From Sycon ciliatum (Eukaryota > Porifera > Calcarea > Leucosolenida > Sycettidae): a stretch of 64,000 nucleotides of DNA. Within the stretch, counting starts at the first letter, position 1. Each line of letters opens with the position of its first letter. Where the stretch lies: NCBI RefSeq assembly GCF_964019385.1, contig NC_088643.1, positions 12,187,003 to 12,251,002 on the forward strand. The letters are read 5' to 3'. A program made the position numbers and the translations under genes. Positions 50,001 to 58,515 of this stretch are shown here, one piece after another. The notes under the pieces are model-generated. The model saw nothing but the letters and a program-made list of their open reading frames with translations, searched no databases and was not told where the DNA came from.

Positions 50001-52732
50001 CTATCGCCCTACATGCATTCCCCAATAGACTTCGCTTTCATATTCATTCTTCCAAGTTGCTTCACGTTATGATCTTGCATTTGAAAGCCCTATTTGAATA
50101 TTGTGGCCAGCTGTTTGTGGCCAGCTGTGTTCGATGGTACGGTATGGTACGGGACAGATACGGGATAGCGCCAGGCGTGACACAAACACACAAACAAACA
50201 AATACCAAACGAGAGAGCTTGGAAGCTCAGGGCCCTACGCTATGCTTTTTTGCCTTGATGACCTAGACAAAAAAAAGCATAGGGATGGTATAAATTCTTT
50301 AAAAAAATCCTTTTTTTTAAAGCCATAACCTGGGATTCGAACCCGCACTATCGCGCGCCCTGCATGCATCCCCCGATACACTTCGCATACATACTAATTC
50401 TTCCAAGTTGTTTCACATTGTGATTTTGCATTTGAAAGCCCTATTTGAATATGCATTGTGGCCAGCCGTCTTTGATGGCACGGTACCTGTAGGGGATAGG
50501 TACGGGACAGGTACGATCGAGGGTAATACGACACCGTCTCCCGTACCGTACCGTACCATCAAACACAGCTGGCCACATACAGCTGCCCGCAATATTCAAA
50601 TAGGGCTTTCAAACGCAAGATCATAACGTTTCAATCAGTTTGAATATTATGATTTAGGCAAAAGTATTTGCAGAATTTATTGCAGATTGTGTAATTTTCT
50701 TTAATATCATCTACTTTTGGTTTGCTCCTTCTTCTCTTTTTATCTCCTTATACTGTAAATCAACAAATTTTGGCTGATGAGAAACTTTGGCCGATGAGAA
50801 ACGAAACTTTTCGCCGTCATTAAACTTTGGCCGATTGGAGTTTTCAAAAAGAAATCGATCGGTACTTTTGCTCTCACATGCATCCATTGCTCAATCATGC
50901 ATCATTTGCCTCTGTGACAAACTTTGGCCTGCGATTTACTTTGGCCGGTTGGTACCAAGCGGCGAAATCAGCGAAATAAAATCGCCAGCGAAAATTAGTT
51001 GATTTTAATACAGTATAAATCGGATTTTCTGGCCTTTTTGTAGTAATACATGTACATTGACCTGTTGAGCCAATGACGACGCCGAATGCATGGTTGCCTG
51101 TGGAGCACATTACAACACTTTAGTCTCCTAAAATACTTATCCGGTCTGACGGCAAAAGAGGCTGCAGATTTAGTTTTTCTGCGCGTCGACGGGATGTCTG
51201 TCCTGACGTTTCCTGGGACCTGCGCTGACTCTGCCGATCACGGGCGTTCTGGACTCGACGGGTTGTCTGTCCTGACGATTCCGAGGACCGGCTTAGACTC
51301 TGCCGATCACGGGCGTTCTGGACTCGACGGGATGTCTGTCCTGACATTTTGTTTGTTTATTTACGGATTCTCCAGAGGTAAATGGATACCTATCATGGGA
51401 GTCTCACCAAACCAATAAAATAATGAAAATAAAATATGTATGGAGCGGAAAAAACTCAAAATCTGAGATTTTCTAAGTCAAATGAGAGGATGTCTGTCCT
51501 GGCGTTGCCTGGGACCGGCGCGGACTCTGCCGATCACTGGCGTTCTGGAGTCGACGGGATCTCTCTTCCGACGTTTCCTGTGACCGGCGCTGAATCGCTC
51601 GTTCACGCTTATTTTAGAGACGACGGGATCTCTCTTCCAAAGTATGTTTATGCTGACGCATCCTATCACCTATTCGGCGTCCATTCTAATTTAATTTCCT
51701 CCTCGTCTCCCTATTTCTTTCCACATCTCCCTCTACATCAGGGAGTCATATACATGTACATAATACGACGAATATTGGTACGGTACGGGCCAGATACAGG
51801 AGCCCGCAAATATTGTGGACAGCTGTTATGTACAATCCTGTAGAGCCTTTGTAGTCACAGATACGGGTCAGATACGGGACAGATACGGGATAGCTCCAGG
51901 CGTGACACAAACAAACAAACACACAAACAAACACCAAATTAAAGCTGTGTGGACCCTGGCTAGCGCCAGACGTTACTGAAGTAACGTCTTCTGCATAGCT
52001 ACGGGAATTAAAGCTGTGTGGACCCTGGCTAGCGCCAGACGTTACTGAAGTAACGTCTTCTGCATAGTTACGGGAATAAAGGCAGAATATAGCATCGGTA
52101 GAATAGAATCTTGCAACTGTTTGGGAGATGGGAAAATGAGAGAGCAAGGCTCCAAGAGCAGAGCTGGTACGACAACGAACAGAAATAATATGTTCTGACC
52201 ACGAAAGAGCAGAATCAATCACTACTCCTAGGTGTTTGTGACCACTCACCATCTCAATAGGCTGGGGAGATCCTGGGAAATACAACGCAATGTTATCTGC
52301 CAACGCATAGCCGATGATAAGGGCCTTGGTTTTGTTGAGATTGGGGGATAGGTGCCAGCGACGCATCCAGGACACGACCTTTTCTATGTCCAGCTGTAGA
52401 GATAGGTGAAGTTGCTGAAGTGAGGCTTCGAATTTCATGAGTGCAGTGTCATCAGCATACAAGGAAGTATCAGGTACATCACTAGGCAAATCATTGATAT
52501 ATAAAATGAATAACAGAGGGCCTAATATCGAGCCCGGGCACTCCCGAAAGAACAGGTTGGGGTTGGAGAGTGTTTCTGCCGTCTTCTCTCTTTCCCATGA
52601 GCCTCCGGATGCTGGAATATTATCTGCACAGTCGTTGTCGTTTGACGTTCTACGTTCTCTCTCTCTCCCTCTCCCTCTCCCTTTCCTTCTCTCTCTCCCT
52701 CTCCCTCTCCTCTCCATCCTCTCTCCCCCCTC

Positions 52733-52773
<41 letters not shown>

Positions 52774-53785
52774 TTTCTCTCCCTCTTCCTCTCTCTTTTG
52801 CTTTGTGTTTCTCTAGGGCACTTCACATTCCCTTGTGGTACAAACACATCCACAAGGTTCACCACGAGTGGACCGCACCAATCAGCATTTCTGGGCTGTA
52901 CTGTCACCCGGTCGAGCATGTCATCGCCAACATATTGCCGGTAATGGCTGGTCCCGTCCTGCTCGGCTCTCACTGCCTGCTGCTGCTGCTGTGGGCCTGC
53001 ATCTCGCTGGCCTCCGTGTCCGTCGCACACTGCGGCTTCCACCTGCTGTTCATGCCGTCCAACGAGTACCACGACTACCATCATGCAAAGTTAGTAGTGT
53101 AGTGTGTGCATTCTGCATTGATTGGTAGCTGTACCAATACCTTGCACATACATGGGAGGCGGTGAACGCAACAATCTTACTTGAGCCCCCCCCCCCCCAC
53201 TGTACCCCTAAAAGGAAATACTCCCCCCCCAAAAAAAACATTTCTGGCTGCATGTATAAAAAACCACGTGCACAGAGAAGAATATTACTCCCTCAGTCCC
53301 TGCCCCCCCCCCAACAACAGAAAAAGAAATACTCCCTGCTTCCAGCAGTTCACTTGCATACCAGTGTCATGGTTGTTGTCTCTTCTGACCATGAATGTTC
53401 CTATAGGTATTGTCTGATTCTGATCCAATGCACTACAATGCCCTCAGTTTGGTGAGTCTGCCATTCGATGATGCCGAGACCTCTGGTCAGTTGAGCCTGG
53501 CAGGCCCGGCCTACCAGCACCGTCTCACTGGTGACTCCATGCTAGCCTCATGTGCCTGGCGGTGAGTTTGTGTACCTCGTAAAAAAACTGATATTATTTT
53601 TTGTTTTATGTTGGCTGCTGCTACGCAGGTTCAACCAGAACTTTGGCATGCTGGGGATCTTTGATTTTCTGTATGGCACGGACAGTCGCTTCCGTAAATC
53701 AAAGTCGTACGAGCGCCATTCCATGCTACTTGGCACCACCCCAGCCAACGTTCTGATTCCGGACGAACCAAAGAAATGCCAGTAA
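36028..53785 (+). CDS. FAXDC2: FAXDC2-like fatty acid hydroxylase / sterol desaturase family gene
   Basis: Five secure exons: 36028-36131, 46622-46746, 48305-48510, 52817-53089 and 53629-53785. Their phases agree and give 287 codons plus a stop; the first exon is unsettled. The protein is a multi-pass ER membrane di-iron oxygenase of the fatty acid hydroxylase superfamily. The His boxes are HRALH (across exons 4-5), HKVHH and HDYHH, with HPVEH between. An N-terminal segment with FWQHRW precedes a hydrophobic stretch and the TGxPSxxxxYRIQ motif typical of FAXDC2. A BEL/Pao element occupies most of the 10.5-kb intron before exon 3. In vertebrates FAXDC2 is linked to sterol metabolism and haematopoietic differentiation; the role here is inferred. 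Confidence 0.9.
36398..36716. mobile_element. Small inverted-repeat element (MITE-like)
   Basis: TGTCTGCTCTAG at the left and CTGGAGCAGACA at the right form 12-bp near-perfect termini. The interior repeats ACCGGGT motifs, including the hairpin ACCGGGTCACAGGTGACCCGGT. No target-site duplication found. Confidence 0.45.
36853..37510. repeat. 12-bp tandem array (TATGAGTCATTG) split by a 450-bp insertion
   Basis: Units run at 36853-36950 and resume at 37404-37510. The intervening 450 bp starts TAGGCTTGTCCACAAAAT and ends ATGTGGCCACCCTTA, imperfect inverted termini that suggest a MITE inserted into the array. Confidence 0.8.
37511..38463. other. Intronic stretch, nothing recognised
   Basis: Part of the FAXDC2-like intron 2. 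It includes short CTGCTCAATAC repeats near 38170 and a C10 run near 37682. No gene supported. Confidence 0.5.
38464..38916 (+). repeat. Complete LTR in inverted orientation
   Basis: 453 bp, TGTTCGG to CCGACA, followed by TTC and seven bases of the primer-binding site (TGGTCCT), then a direct switch into the opposite-orientation truncated LTR. Confidence 0.92.
38928..39203 (-). repeat. Truncated 3' LTR
   Basis: About 275 of 453 bp, from the TGTTCGG end inwards. It differs from the other LTRs at about one position (CTCAATG versus CTCAGTG). Confidence 0.9.
39311..45313 (-). CDS. BEL/Pao gag-pol polyprotein
   Basis: 2,000 residues without a break from the first Met after the TGA. Order: Ser/Pro/Gln-rich region to about 330; the DUF1759 gag domain of BEL elements (about 335-500); zinc knuckles (CKKC, CACC, CSKC; 543-600); aspartic protease with DSGSS (688-692); reverse transcriptase with YVDD; RNase H (FCDASD, LELQA, WTDS); and integrase with [15 protein letters not shown] and a GGYFE motif carrying the third acid. 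All catalytic motifs are present, so the element could be active apart from the upstream TGA. Products would form cytoplasmic particles and integrate cDNA in the nucleus. Confidence 0.93.
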   Translation of the reverse strand: MQASTRSPSVGVGRSSSRSNSRGTLDLDAMEQMLMVAERAPNSDIPGAIGHTSLQTSNKSPVTARAAEVHESSLDGVPAGNAGHSSSGAGHPAMQTVSSSLAIMSGRRSMPVLGRTTPSLSPLQVNRPGSVLGTLTASSKLAGTTTSRSQASVTTRSRAPQLALGVGTQSVSAVQVAQQHQVLVSAVNSGSVPSVPVPVAAPCAPPVLMSAPTATMQLPTVHQSVATVSNTVPFPSYWSAQQACTQAMPPLQPALLQQPQPQTAAPIISKLPIFNPAAGQLNPSASSFKPISRPAVTLPVTAPVTVQSTQLPPSYKPPTMPVVIEQTVKPMELPKFSGLDQDYIPWRQRFIRVIHENPRYTSDHKLARLREAVDGGRAAEIVRGILDGPDAYSHVWTELDAWYGGSDRLIEHQIRDVVSQARITSDADLSGLQRYAIKLRTTVANLRASGVSPGVELYIMASEKVPKRLLVKYFERHGQVNDVFTFSAWLVEHVRTLKRAADRIPAERPKDISSQATRERSTATHRTFVGTHDAVSSGAKASCKKCSGQHTLAECSSFKALSTSKRWDLVRLLELCACCLSSGHWAASCSKDTCSKCNKRHHGLLHAEMKGQTGARRGRPSPAQRSVTNHSSSSTASRTGAGSIGNSAAVNENSLSTHGCGTTAAFMVLQADVIGEHGKKMKATVLLDSGSSCSYITEDAAHKLELEGQKSQVETAVIGGGKVTGLRQQVSVSVCRTDGDTPSVTVLDAWVLPAVTVNLPPVDWNAEKKHWSHLQDIQFPDSACQSIDLLIGLNAASLHTAYEERSGSEGGPIARLTPLGWICFGPTPIDATAPQAFTLHGASVSSAAQLDQMVEKFWSLEAVGMQPTTTEYLSPAEKQAEAVTSRSLSYSDCRFQVAIPWKGGTKPSVQSNKHLALHRLESLQRALDKWPSIKLQYTKVLQAYLEKGYIRRVSEAADLSIPDQWHLPHFPVVRDDKTTTKLRVVFDAAAKCNGYSINDLMHAGPNLMNNLVHVLLRFCLEPIAIAGDITEMFLKVQLAPEDRKYHRFLWQSSPGTIDTFEFLRLVFGIKASPYLAGRALKQVAEECCSTAVPAAKEAIDHSFYVDDLLNSQPTEQLAISVRADLQHTLARGGFHIRKWITNSPAVLQSIPVEHRAVTNTRDIVSHEQPPASPKTLGVTWVAAQDQFTFRYPEPVDVEYTRRGVLSSMAQLFDPRGQLSPFTIRAKVNFQQSCISGLGWDDPLGHEQAVKWKRWFSEFEDLSSLNIERSFKTADSRGELQLHTFCDASDAAYAAVTYVLSPQTDGVNRVTLAMAKARPSPVRRKSIPMLELQAAVLGGRLGANVGVALSIPSARRFFWTDSMNVLYWVRSPSRKFKVEVGNRISEIQETTSSRHWQHVPGKRNPADQATRGLSAAQLAINEVWWHGPAFLAAPESEWPAKQIVVPQELPGLTKKSMCASFVGSSTAAAPTDLGPARYSSLDKLIRITGWCRRFARRARRKPQPADSSQQQVTVATKTGTLVINELSAEELQQAERLWISQAQQDAYPEVFKRVLGNKELLGSDALVQLRPTMDQSHGIPVMRVGGRLQTSHHLPGELRSPTILPPRHRVTQLVIGREDDRCRHSVGPNHLLSNLADKFWIVRGKMAVRSHRHACVKCRRTWARTANPVMGQLPVFRTAPPLQTFSRVGIDFAGPFHTRQGRGRTQLKRYVCVFKCLQTGACHLEVVNSLDVDGFLLCFTRFCKRRGTPTEILSDNGTNFVAAERELREAWSQASEQAGQRLATQGIKWRFNPPLSPHFGGYFECLLKAMKKALQSVLYRADLTDEELQTALIQAEALLNSRPLTVVSSDADDPAPLTPLHFLVGHQDVSAALEDVADAERVVHPHRRWKYVQRLTRDVWSRWLKEVVPKLNVRSKWHRGEQNVKVGDVMIVLEEHTPRARWPLGRVQATYPGEDGVVRVVDIKIYRRSVGRLVPLEVPDASPANAIRSVNTGMTIGDITE
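45419..45745 (-). CDS. N-terminal gag segment of the BEL/Pao element
   Basis: The ATG is 22 bases inside the primer-binding site. It encodes 108 residues: an Ala/Glu-rich start, then a helical [20 protein letters not shown] region typical of BEL gag N-termini. It ends at a TGA. The frame after this TGA stays open into the following polyprotein, so the two are separated only by this codon. It may be a nonsense mutation or a read-through site. Confidence 0.7.
   Translation of the reverse strand: MDTSEHQTSEVDDGASVASPREEAAAAAAAEDTLGETRNSSDVSVLEKLVRDRSKLKSSFTRVAGELQREFAKRAPSLRYLARDLQEAEQLDQEIRELVTRHREILES
45767..45783 (-). promoter_or_regulatory. Primer-binding site complementary to tRNA-Tyr
   Basis: The plus strand reads TCCGGCTCGAAGGACCA, which equals the 3' end of animal tRNA-Tyr including CCA. 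It lies three bases inside the LTR. Confidence 0.85.
45787..46239 (-). repeat. 5' LTR of the BEL/Pao element
   Basis: 453 bp with TG...CA ends, the same length as the inverted LTR at the other end. Confidence 0.92.
46622..46746 (+). CDS. FAXDC2: FAXDC2-like exon 3
   Basis: Acceptor GTGTTGCAG, donor GTG|GTCAGT (phase 0). It encodes the transmembrane segment [16 protein letters not shown] followed by the conserved [13 protein letters not shown] motif. It lies just beyond the BEL/Pao element and immediately before a 400-bp (GT)n tract. Confidence 0.85.
46808..47190. repeat. (GT)n and TGTGCATG compound microsatellite
   Basis: GT runs alternate with regular GTGTGCATGTGC units; it begins about 60 bp after the donor of FAXDC2-like exon 3. 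Long frames on both strands are artefacts. Confidence 0.95.
47304..48009. mobile_element. Outer foldback element (MITE) carrying a nested insertion
   Basis: The left end TACCAAGAGTACATACC and the stretch CCCCCAAGAGTGTGCAACT are repeated as reverse complement at the right end. The inverted similarity extends about 165 bp inwards (CGACGGCAGAACTT shared). Its centre is interrupted by the hAT-type element at 47473-47876. Confidence 0.75.
47473..47876. mobile_element. hAT-type MITE nested in the outer element
   Basis: 404 bp with termini TAGGGCTGAAACGAT and ATCGTTTCAGCCCTA. The flanking 8-bp direct repeats are GTTGCATA and GTTGCGTA (7 of 8 match), the target-site length of hAT transposons. There is no transposase inside. 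Confidence 0.85.
48305..48510 (+). CDS. FAXDC2: FAXDC2-like exon 4
   Basis: Acceptor TTCCATACAG, donor CACCG|GTAAGG (phase 2). It encodes [17 protein letters not shown], a membrane segment, [13 protein letters not shown] and FFYSHR, the start of the first His box. The His-box partner is the first codons of exon 5. Confidence 0.9.
48511..49144. other. Intronic stretch, nothing recognised
   Basis: Within FAXDC2-like intron 4. Short frames only. Confidence 0.5.
49145..49600 (-). pseudogene. C-terminal fragment of a jockey/CR1-like LINE
   Basis: Reading from about 49600 the frame gives [10 protein letters not shown], then [11 protein letters not shown] and, after frame changes, the terminal Arg-poor LWxxLP-like region. 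This is the thumb and C-terminus of LINE reverse transcriptase. It should follow directly on the RT fragment at 52085-52540; the two are separated by 2.5 kb of repeats. Confidence 0.65.
49601..50660. repeat. Three tandem copies of a SINE-like unit with a tRNA B-box
   Basis: Each unit has the block GACCTAGGCAAAAAAAGCAT, then CTGGGATTCGAACCCGC (on the minus strand GCGGGTTCGAATCCCAG, a polymerase III B-box), then TTCCAAGTTGCTTCACGTTA and TTTGAAAGCCCTATTTGAAT. Copies lie near 49650-49900, 49920-50160 and 50206-50480, with an inverted piece at 50530-50640. No complete tRNA fold. Confidence 0.6.
50661..51179. other. Intronic stretch with short TTTGGCCGAT repeats
   Basis: The motifs AACTTTGGCCGATGAGAAAC and TTTGGCCGATTGGAG recur between 50770 and 50960. 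No gene supported. Confidence 0.4.
51180..51640. repeat. 69-bp minisatellite, about five units with an interruption
   Basis: The unit contains GACGGGATGTCTGTCCTGAC and CTCTGCCGATCACGGGCGTT. Units lie at 51188-51350 and 51485-51640, separated by about 130 bp of unrelated sequence. The three-fold unit length leaves repetitive frames open. Confidence 0.85.
51937..52074. repeat. 69-bp direct duplication
   Basis: Two near-identical units beginning AATTAAAGCTGTGTGGACC, each with the hairpin AGACGTTACTGAAGTAACGTCT. Confidence 0.9.
52085..52540 (-). pseudogene. Reverse transcriptase fragment of a jockey/CR1-like LINE
   Basis: The frame reads [20 protein letters not shown], then [10 protein letters not shown] (catalytic YADD), [19 protein letters not shown] and [13 protein letters not shown], all standard RT motifs. 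The 5' part is absent. It is antisense in FAXDC2-like intron 4. Confidence 0.85.
52655..52800. repeat. (CT)n-rich tract before FAXDC2-like exon 5
   Basis: CT runs with CCCTCTCC variants reach to about 20 bases before the acceptor and overlap its polypyrimidine tract. The same tract precedes both decayed copies of the exon. Confidence 0.9.
52817..53089 (+). CDS. FAXDC2: FAXDC2-like exon 5 (catalytic histidine boxes)
   Basis: Acceptor TTTCTCTAG, donor CAAA|GTTAGT (phase 2). It contains [25 protein letters not shown], a membrane hairpin with [21 protein letters not shown] and HDYHH, the main iron ligands. A (CT)n tract lies directly upstream. Two decayed copies exist, at 33162-33434 and 3494-3534. 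Confidence 0.92.
53629..53785 (+). CDS. FAXDC2: FAXDC2-like exon 6 (C-terminus)
   Basis: Acceptor CTACGCAG. The frame continues from exon 5 as [20 protein letters not shown] and ends at a TAA after PKKCQ. The G-x-LGxxDxLxGTD pattern is the standard end of the family. A truncated copy lies at 6901-7031. Confidence 0.92.
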
Positions 53786-55077
53786 AAGGTCAAGTCGGCA
53801 GTGCATGTGCGTGTGTGCACCCTCACTGCTGTTGCTAGTCTCCTCACAGTCCACCCTTGACCGTCCCATCCTCCAGTTTCAATGGTAGTATTGTCACTAC
53901 TCTACATGTACGTGTATTGTAACATACCTCCATCAATGCTAGTCACATGGCAAATTCCACTTAGCTACCGTGACTACTTCAGGCATGCCTTTGATATTAT
54001 TATTTTTATTCACATAGCTATGGGTATTTTTGTGGCAAATTCACTAGTGCCCTAGCTCGGCCCAATCTGTGTTCTATCATGGGTGGTTAAATAACGACAT
54101 CGCATTGTTCAATCTTCCAGTCCTATCAGTGACAACTCTCATAGCCAATGTGCATTGTTTCCGACGGCGATCACCAAGAAGTTATGTTCTCTTTCTCACC
54201 TAGGGCCGTTCACAATTTGTTTTCCATTTCAATTTCCGCCCTTTCCGCCATCCTGGAAGCATGGAGAGGGACAGTACCGGTATTATAAATATTTTTAAGT
54301 TACAAGCGGGGCATTGGCTATGTCATCACTCATCAGTACTACTTTCCGGCTGTACTGCTGTGACATCACTACTACTTTCCGGCTGTACTGCTGTGACATC
54401 ACTACTACTTTCCGGCTGTAATGCTATGACATCAGTACTACTTGCTCCCAAGTCACTCTGTTTTCTGTACCCGACTACCGGTACTTAATTGTGTCACTAT
54501 TCAAGGTACTTTATACTTGAAGTACTACGCTTACTTCATACAAAGTGTTGAAATTTGAAGCCTGAAATCACATGCAGTCTAGGCGTGCCTGTACGATACC
54601 GGCATGCTGACACTGCAACTTGCTGTTGGCACCACCCCCCCCCCCCCCCTTGAACACTGTGTGCCACTGCGCTCGTGGCAAATCCAAACTACACTAGTAT
54701 CTGCTCATCCAAATCCAGAGGGCTCAGATACCCCCCCCCCCAAGCGCACGTTACCGTACTCTTGTGACTGCCCATGAGCACGGCCAGTGATCTCTGGGGG
54801 TATTTCCACAGAATCAGGGTCCGTGACTTTTGCCACCTCCATTTATCTACACTTCAATGTGCTGTCGTGGACATTGAAATCCGTTGAGAAATCAAGCGGC
54901 CACTGGGCACTGGCCTTGCAGTCGTGAGCACTGCTGGTCCATTTTTACAGTCAGTACATAAACTATAGAGTGTGTACATGCTAACAGCAGTAAGAGTGCC
55001 GGTCCCGGTCATCCCATCTGATTTCAATGTTCACGACAGTACATTGTAGATCTTAACCATGGTGAATTTGATCATTA
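53786..55077. other. Downstream flank of FAXDC2, duplicated at 7.03-8.36 kb
   Basis: Non-coding, closely matching the left-end block, with a small TTTCCGGCTGTACTGCTGTG minisatellite at 54330-54440 and C homopolymers at 54638-54650 and 54733-54742. Confidence 0.65.
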
Positions 55078-55876
55078 GGCCACACTTTGTTTTTTCTATG
55101 TTTCTCGTCGGCAAATTTTAACAAAAGGTATGCGGGCGGGCGGAAAAAAAACAAAAGCCAAGGAAAAAACAAGAACAATTTCTACTGAAAACTGTATACA
55201 TTTTACATGCATAATATATCCGTGATTCATACAAGACACTGCGTAAACCATGTATACTGATATACAGTACTACATTGTACCATCATGTACATGTAGTCCC
55301 ATACATACTACATTATCACATCAGCCCATGAATATCAGGCAAACTGCAACAATGAGAGTATAAAGTTTGATGAATACGAGATGGCGAAGAGAACATACAT
55401 GTACATTTATCTGTTATCGCATCAACAAACGCTTTCCCACGGGTCATTTTCGGTTTTGTTACTTCAAGGTTCTTGCGTCCGCTTATCAAACTCTTGTCTC
55501 CACGCTGCTCATCTTTTCCTCGCCATGCGTCTATTGCTTGGATTTTCTGCCCACGACATCGTTCCACAGACGCCAGTTGCCACGGTACTCGTCCGACTTA
55601 CGGTATTCCTGGGACCCACGAAGCTCAGGCAGTGAAAGACTGAAAAATGAAAGCTTCGCCATGGCAGCCTTCATCGCAGAGAACGGATAGGACACTGGGA
55701 GCGCTCCTTTGCTGCTGTGGTTCACTTCAAACGTTTATGACTTTGATTGACGCATCTAGCTGCTGCAGCATGTGCAGCGTGCATACATGTACGTAGTATG
55801 AACTTTTTTTTCTTCCGAAATTTCTGAAAACCTACGCGGGCGATGACGAGAAACATAGAAAAAACAAAGTGTGGCC
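55078..55876. mobile_element. Harbinger-like DNA element with TTA target duplication
   Basis: The ends begin GGCCACACTTTGTTTTTTCT and mirror each other for about 30 bp. TTA occurs on both sides (55075-55077 and 55877-55879). The paralogous site near 8360 reads GATCATTACAACAC with no insert, an exact empty site. No complete transposase is visible. A 3-bp TWA duplication is typical of PIF/Harbinger. Confidence 0.8.
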
Positions 55877-56049
55877 TTACAACACTGCTGCATATTACTG
55901 ATGTGTGCACGCATAATGCAAATACTGGCAGAGGAAGAATCCCGTTCATGAGCTTGTAATGAATGGGCACACTCTAGTTTGGCATGGTGTCTCCTTATGT
56001 ATGCACATTCACGCATAACAAATACACGCACACGTGCATCCACATCCAT

Positions 56050-56116
56050 GCACATCCCCTCCCTCCCTCCCCCTCCCCCCCCCCCCCCGCCCTCCACACA
56101 CACACACACACACACA

Positions 56117-56191
<75 letters not shown>

Positions 56192-56240
56192 ACACATACA
56201 AAAACGTGCCCACGCGTGCACGCATGCGCACACACAAACA
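56050..56240. repeat. C-homopolymer and (CA)n tract
   Basis: About 40 CA units after CCCTCC repeats, at the same place as 8500-8830 in the left block. Confidence 0.95.
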
Positions 56241-56984
56241 CATTGGACCTTGGACGCATTGTCATGTTCAGACAGGATGAGTCCTGTTGTCTACTGAAAA
56301 GCCGGCAACAATCGGAAACGTGGAAGGGCTGAAGTCTGTGTGCTCGGGTCGAGCCATGGCTCCATTCATGATGATTTTATGACATGGCATGATAGCACAC
56401 AACGGGTATTTCTTGCTTGTCACACGAATGCTAGCAGTGCTGCTAGATTTCAATACTGGAGTAAAATATGATGTGTATCTCAAGGATAGTAGCATGAACT
56501 TGTATGTACAGGGTATGGCTGACACTGCTATGGCAATATACATTGCAGTATAAACATTTGTAGAGTAGAGTTTTCCAGGTTTAACTGACATAGCGGTAAC
56601 TATTCTGTACAGTGACTAGTGTAAAAACAGTAGGTGAGAGTAGACATGAACACATTCAGTCAAACTGATACCACAGTAGACTGGACTAGACAGTACATGT
56701 AGTTCAGTTGATCATTATATCTACATAGTAACACAACACTGTGTGTGTCATAGACAATCTGTATACCTCATGTCTATACAAGTGATGTCACAGTGTTGTG
56801 ATCAATGACAGGTAGTGTGCTGTTGGAGTATCTCTTACTGCAGTAGCTGCTTGAAATCAGTGATCCCTGTCCAGTGCTGTCACTTTCACCAATCTCAACT
56901 GCTAAACACTATCCAGTAGAGATCCTCAGAAGCTCACCTAGCCCTGTAGAATGTACAACGGGGAGAGTGCACATACACATGCAC

Positions 56985-57001
56985 ACACACCACCACACAC
57001 G

Positions 57002-57040
<39 letters not shown>

Positions 57041-57115
57041 CCAAACACATGCCACCACCACACACACGCGTTCAAACACACACCACCACACCCGCACACA
57101 TACCAAACAACACAC
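56985..57115. repeat. CA / CCACCACA microsatellite
   Basis: CA runs interrupted by ACCACCACAC units. Confidence 0.9.
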
Positions 57116-57594
57116 ACAGACAGAATCAACCATTTACTTGAAGCTCTGGACATAGAATTCGTCTTATGGATTCCATGCGTTGGTGATATAATAATAAGAA
57201 TGAAGTCATTGTTATAATAATCATGGCTCAATGACATCATGACTGGAATCTACAGGCAGTGTTTATAGACATTCTTAATAACATCAAGCTGCAAAGCAGG
57301 TGACCGTCTAGCAGGATAGGTTGCACACATACTACAGAAGCGACATTTTTCCTGACACATTCTGCCATTTGTTTTTTAGAATCGACTCTGGCAATTTCGA
57401 CATATTTATTGGAACTTGTCTGTGTTTACTGGTCACAGGTTTACACTGTGAAAGACCAATCTGAGTGGCAGCAGGGTATGTTGAGTGAATACGACCAGCT
57501 CACAAACTGGCCAGGGAGATAGGCTGCGAGGTGAGCAAGTGCGCATTCGCTCCACAAAAAGAAATCACCAACACAAGAGCCCGTACATGCAGTC

Positions 57595-57605
57595 ACACAC
57601 AGACA

Positions 57606-57650
<45 letters not shown>

Positions 57651-57770
57651 CCGCACCCCCCCCCCCCTTGCTGGTCCTGTGACAGACTCTCGGTGGTTCA
57701 CTCGTATTACTGAAGAACTACCATACAAGTACAGACACCAAACACAAACACAAACACACACATACATTCA

Positions 57771-57829
<59 letters not shown>

Positions 57830-58205
57830 AACACACAAAAACACACAAACTTAAAAGTCTGGCTTATTGAGCCAATGTTACAGTGTAACACAACATCAAG
57901 AATAGGAAATACAAAGAGGCAGTTCGAAAATACAGCGTGATGATGTTACGGATGACCAAAAGTTTGGTTCGCACACCTCCCCTCCAACTCCCCCTCCCCC
58001 CCCCCCCCAACCCACACACACACAGACATACCTGCACCCCCCCCCCCTCCCACACCCACACACCTCTATCCCCTTCTCCCCCACAACGGCACACCCCCCC
58101 CCCCCCCCTCCGAAACACACACACACACCTGCACCCCCACCCCACCCCTACCCCCCCCCCCCACACACACACACCTGCACCCCACCTCCACCCCACACAC
58201 ACACA
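57595..58205. repeat. Cluster of (CA)n and C-rich simple repeats
   Basis: CA tracts at 57597-57650 and 57770-57850, then CACACACACCTGCACCCC units with long C runs from 57960 to 58205. No gene supported. Confidence 0.9.
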
Positions 58206-58257
58206 GAAACGGTTACACAGACTCAGTTGTAATTTTCTCATGATAACAAGGCACTAA

Positions 58258-58515
58258 TGTTGTAGTACGTTATTTTGTGTACGTCGTGTGTACGTCGTGT
58301 GTACGTCATGTTGGTGCATGCGCGTGTTGCTGTGGTATGAAAAGCAGTCTTCGTCTTGAGAGTTCATCATGTCTTCGTCTTGAGTTCGTCATGTCTAGTT
58401 GTGTTTCTTCGTCGTGTCAATAAACAGTCTTCTAAATGTAGTTATCGTCGTCCCTTTGTATAAGTGTGGAGATGGCACGGGACTGGGAGCAGGCAGAGAA
58501 AAGCGAGTTACAACA
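58258..58515 (+). repeat. Left LTR of the short element
   Basis: 258 bp; contains tandem GTACGTCGTGT motifs and an AATAAA (GTCAATAAACAG). Confidence 0.88.
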
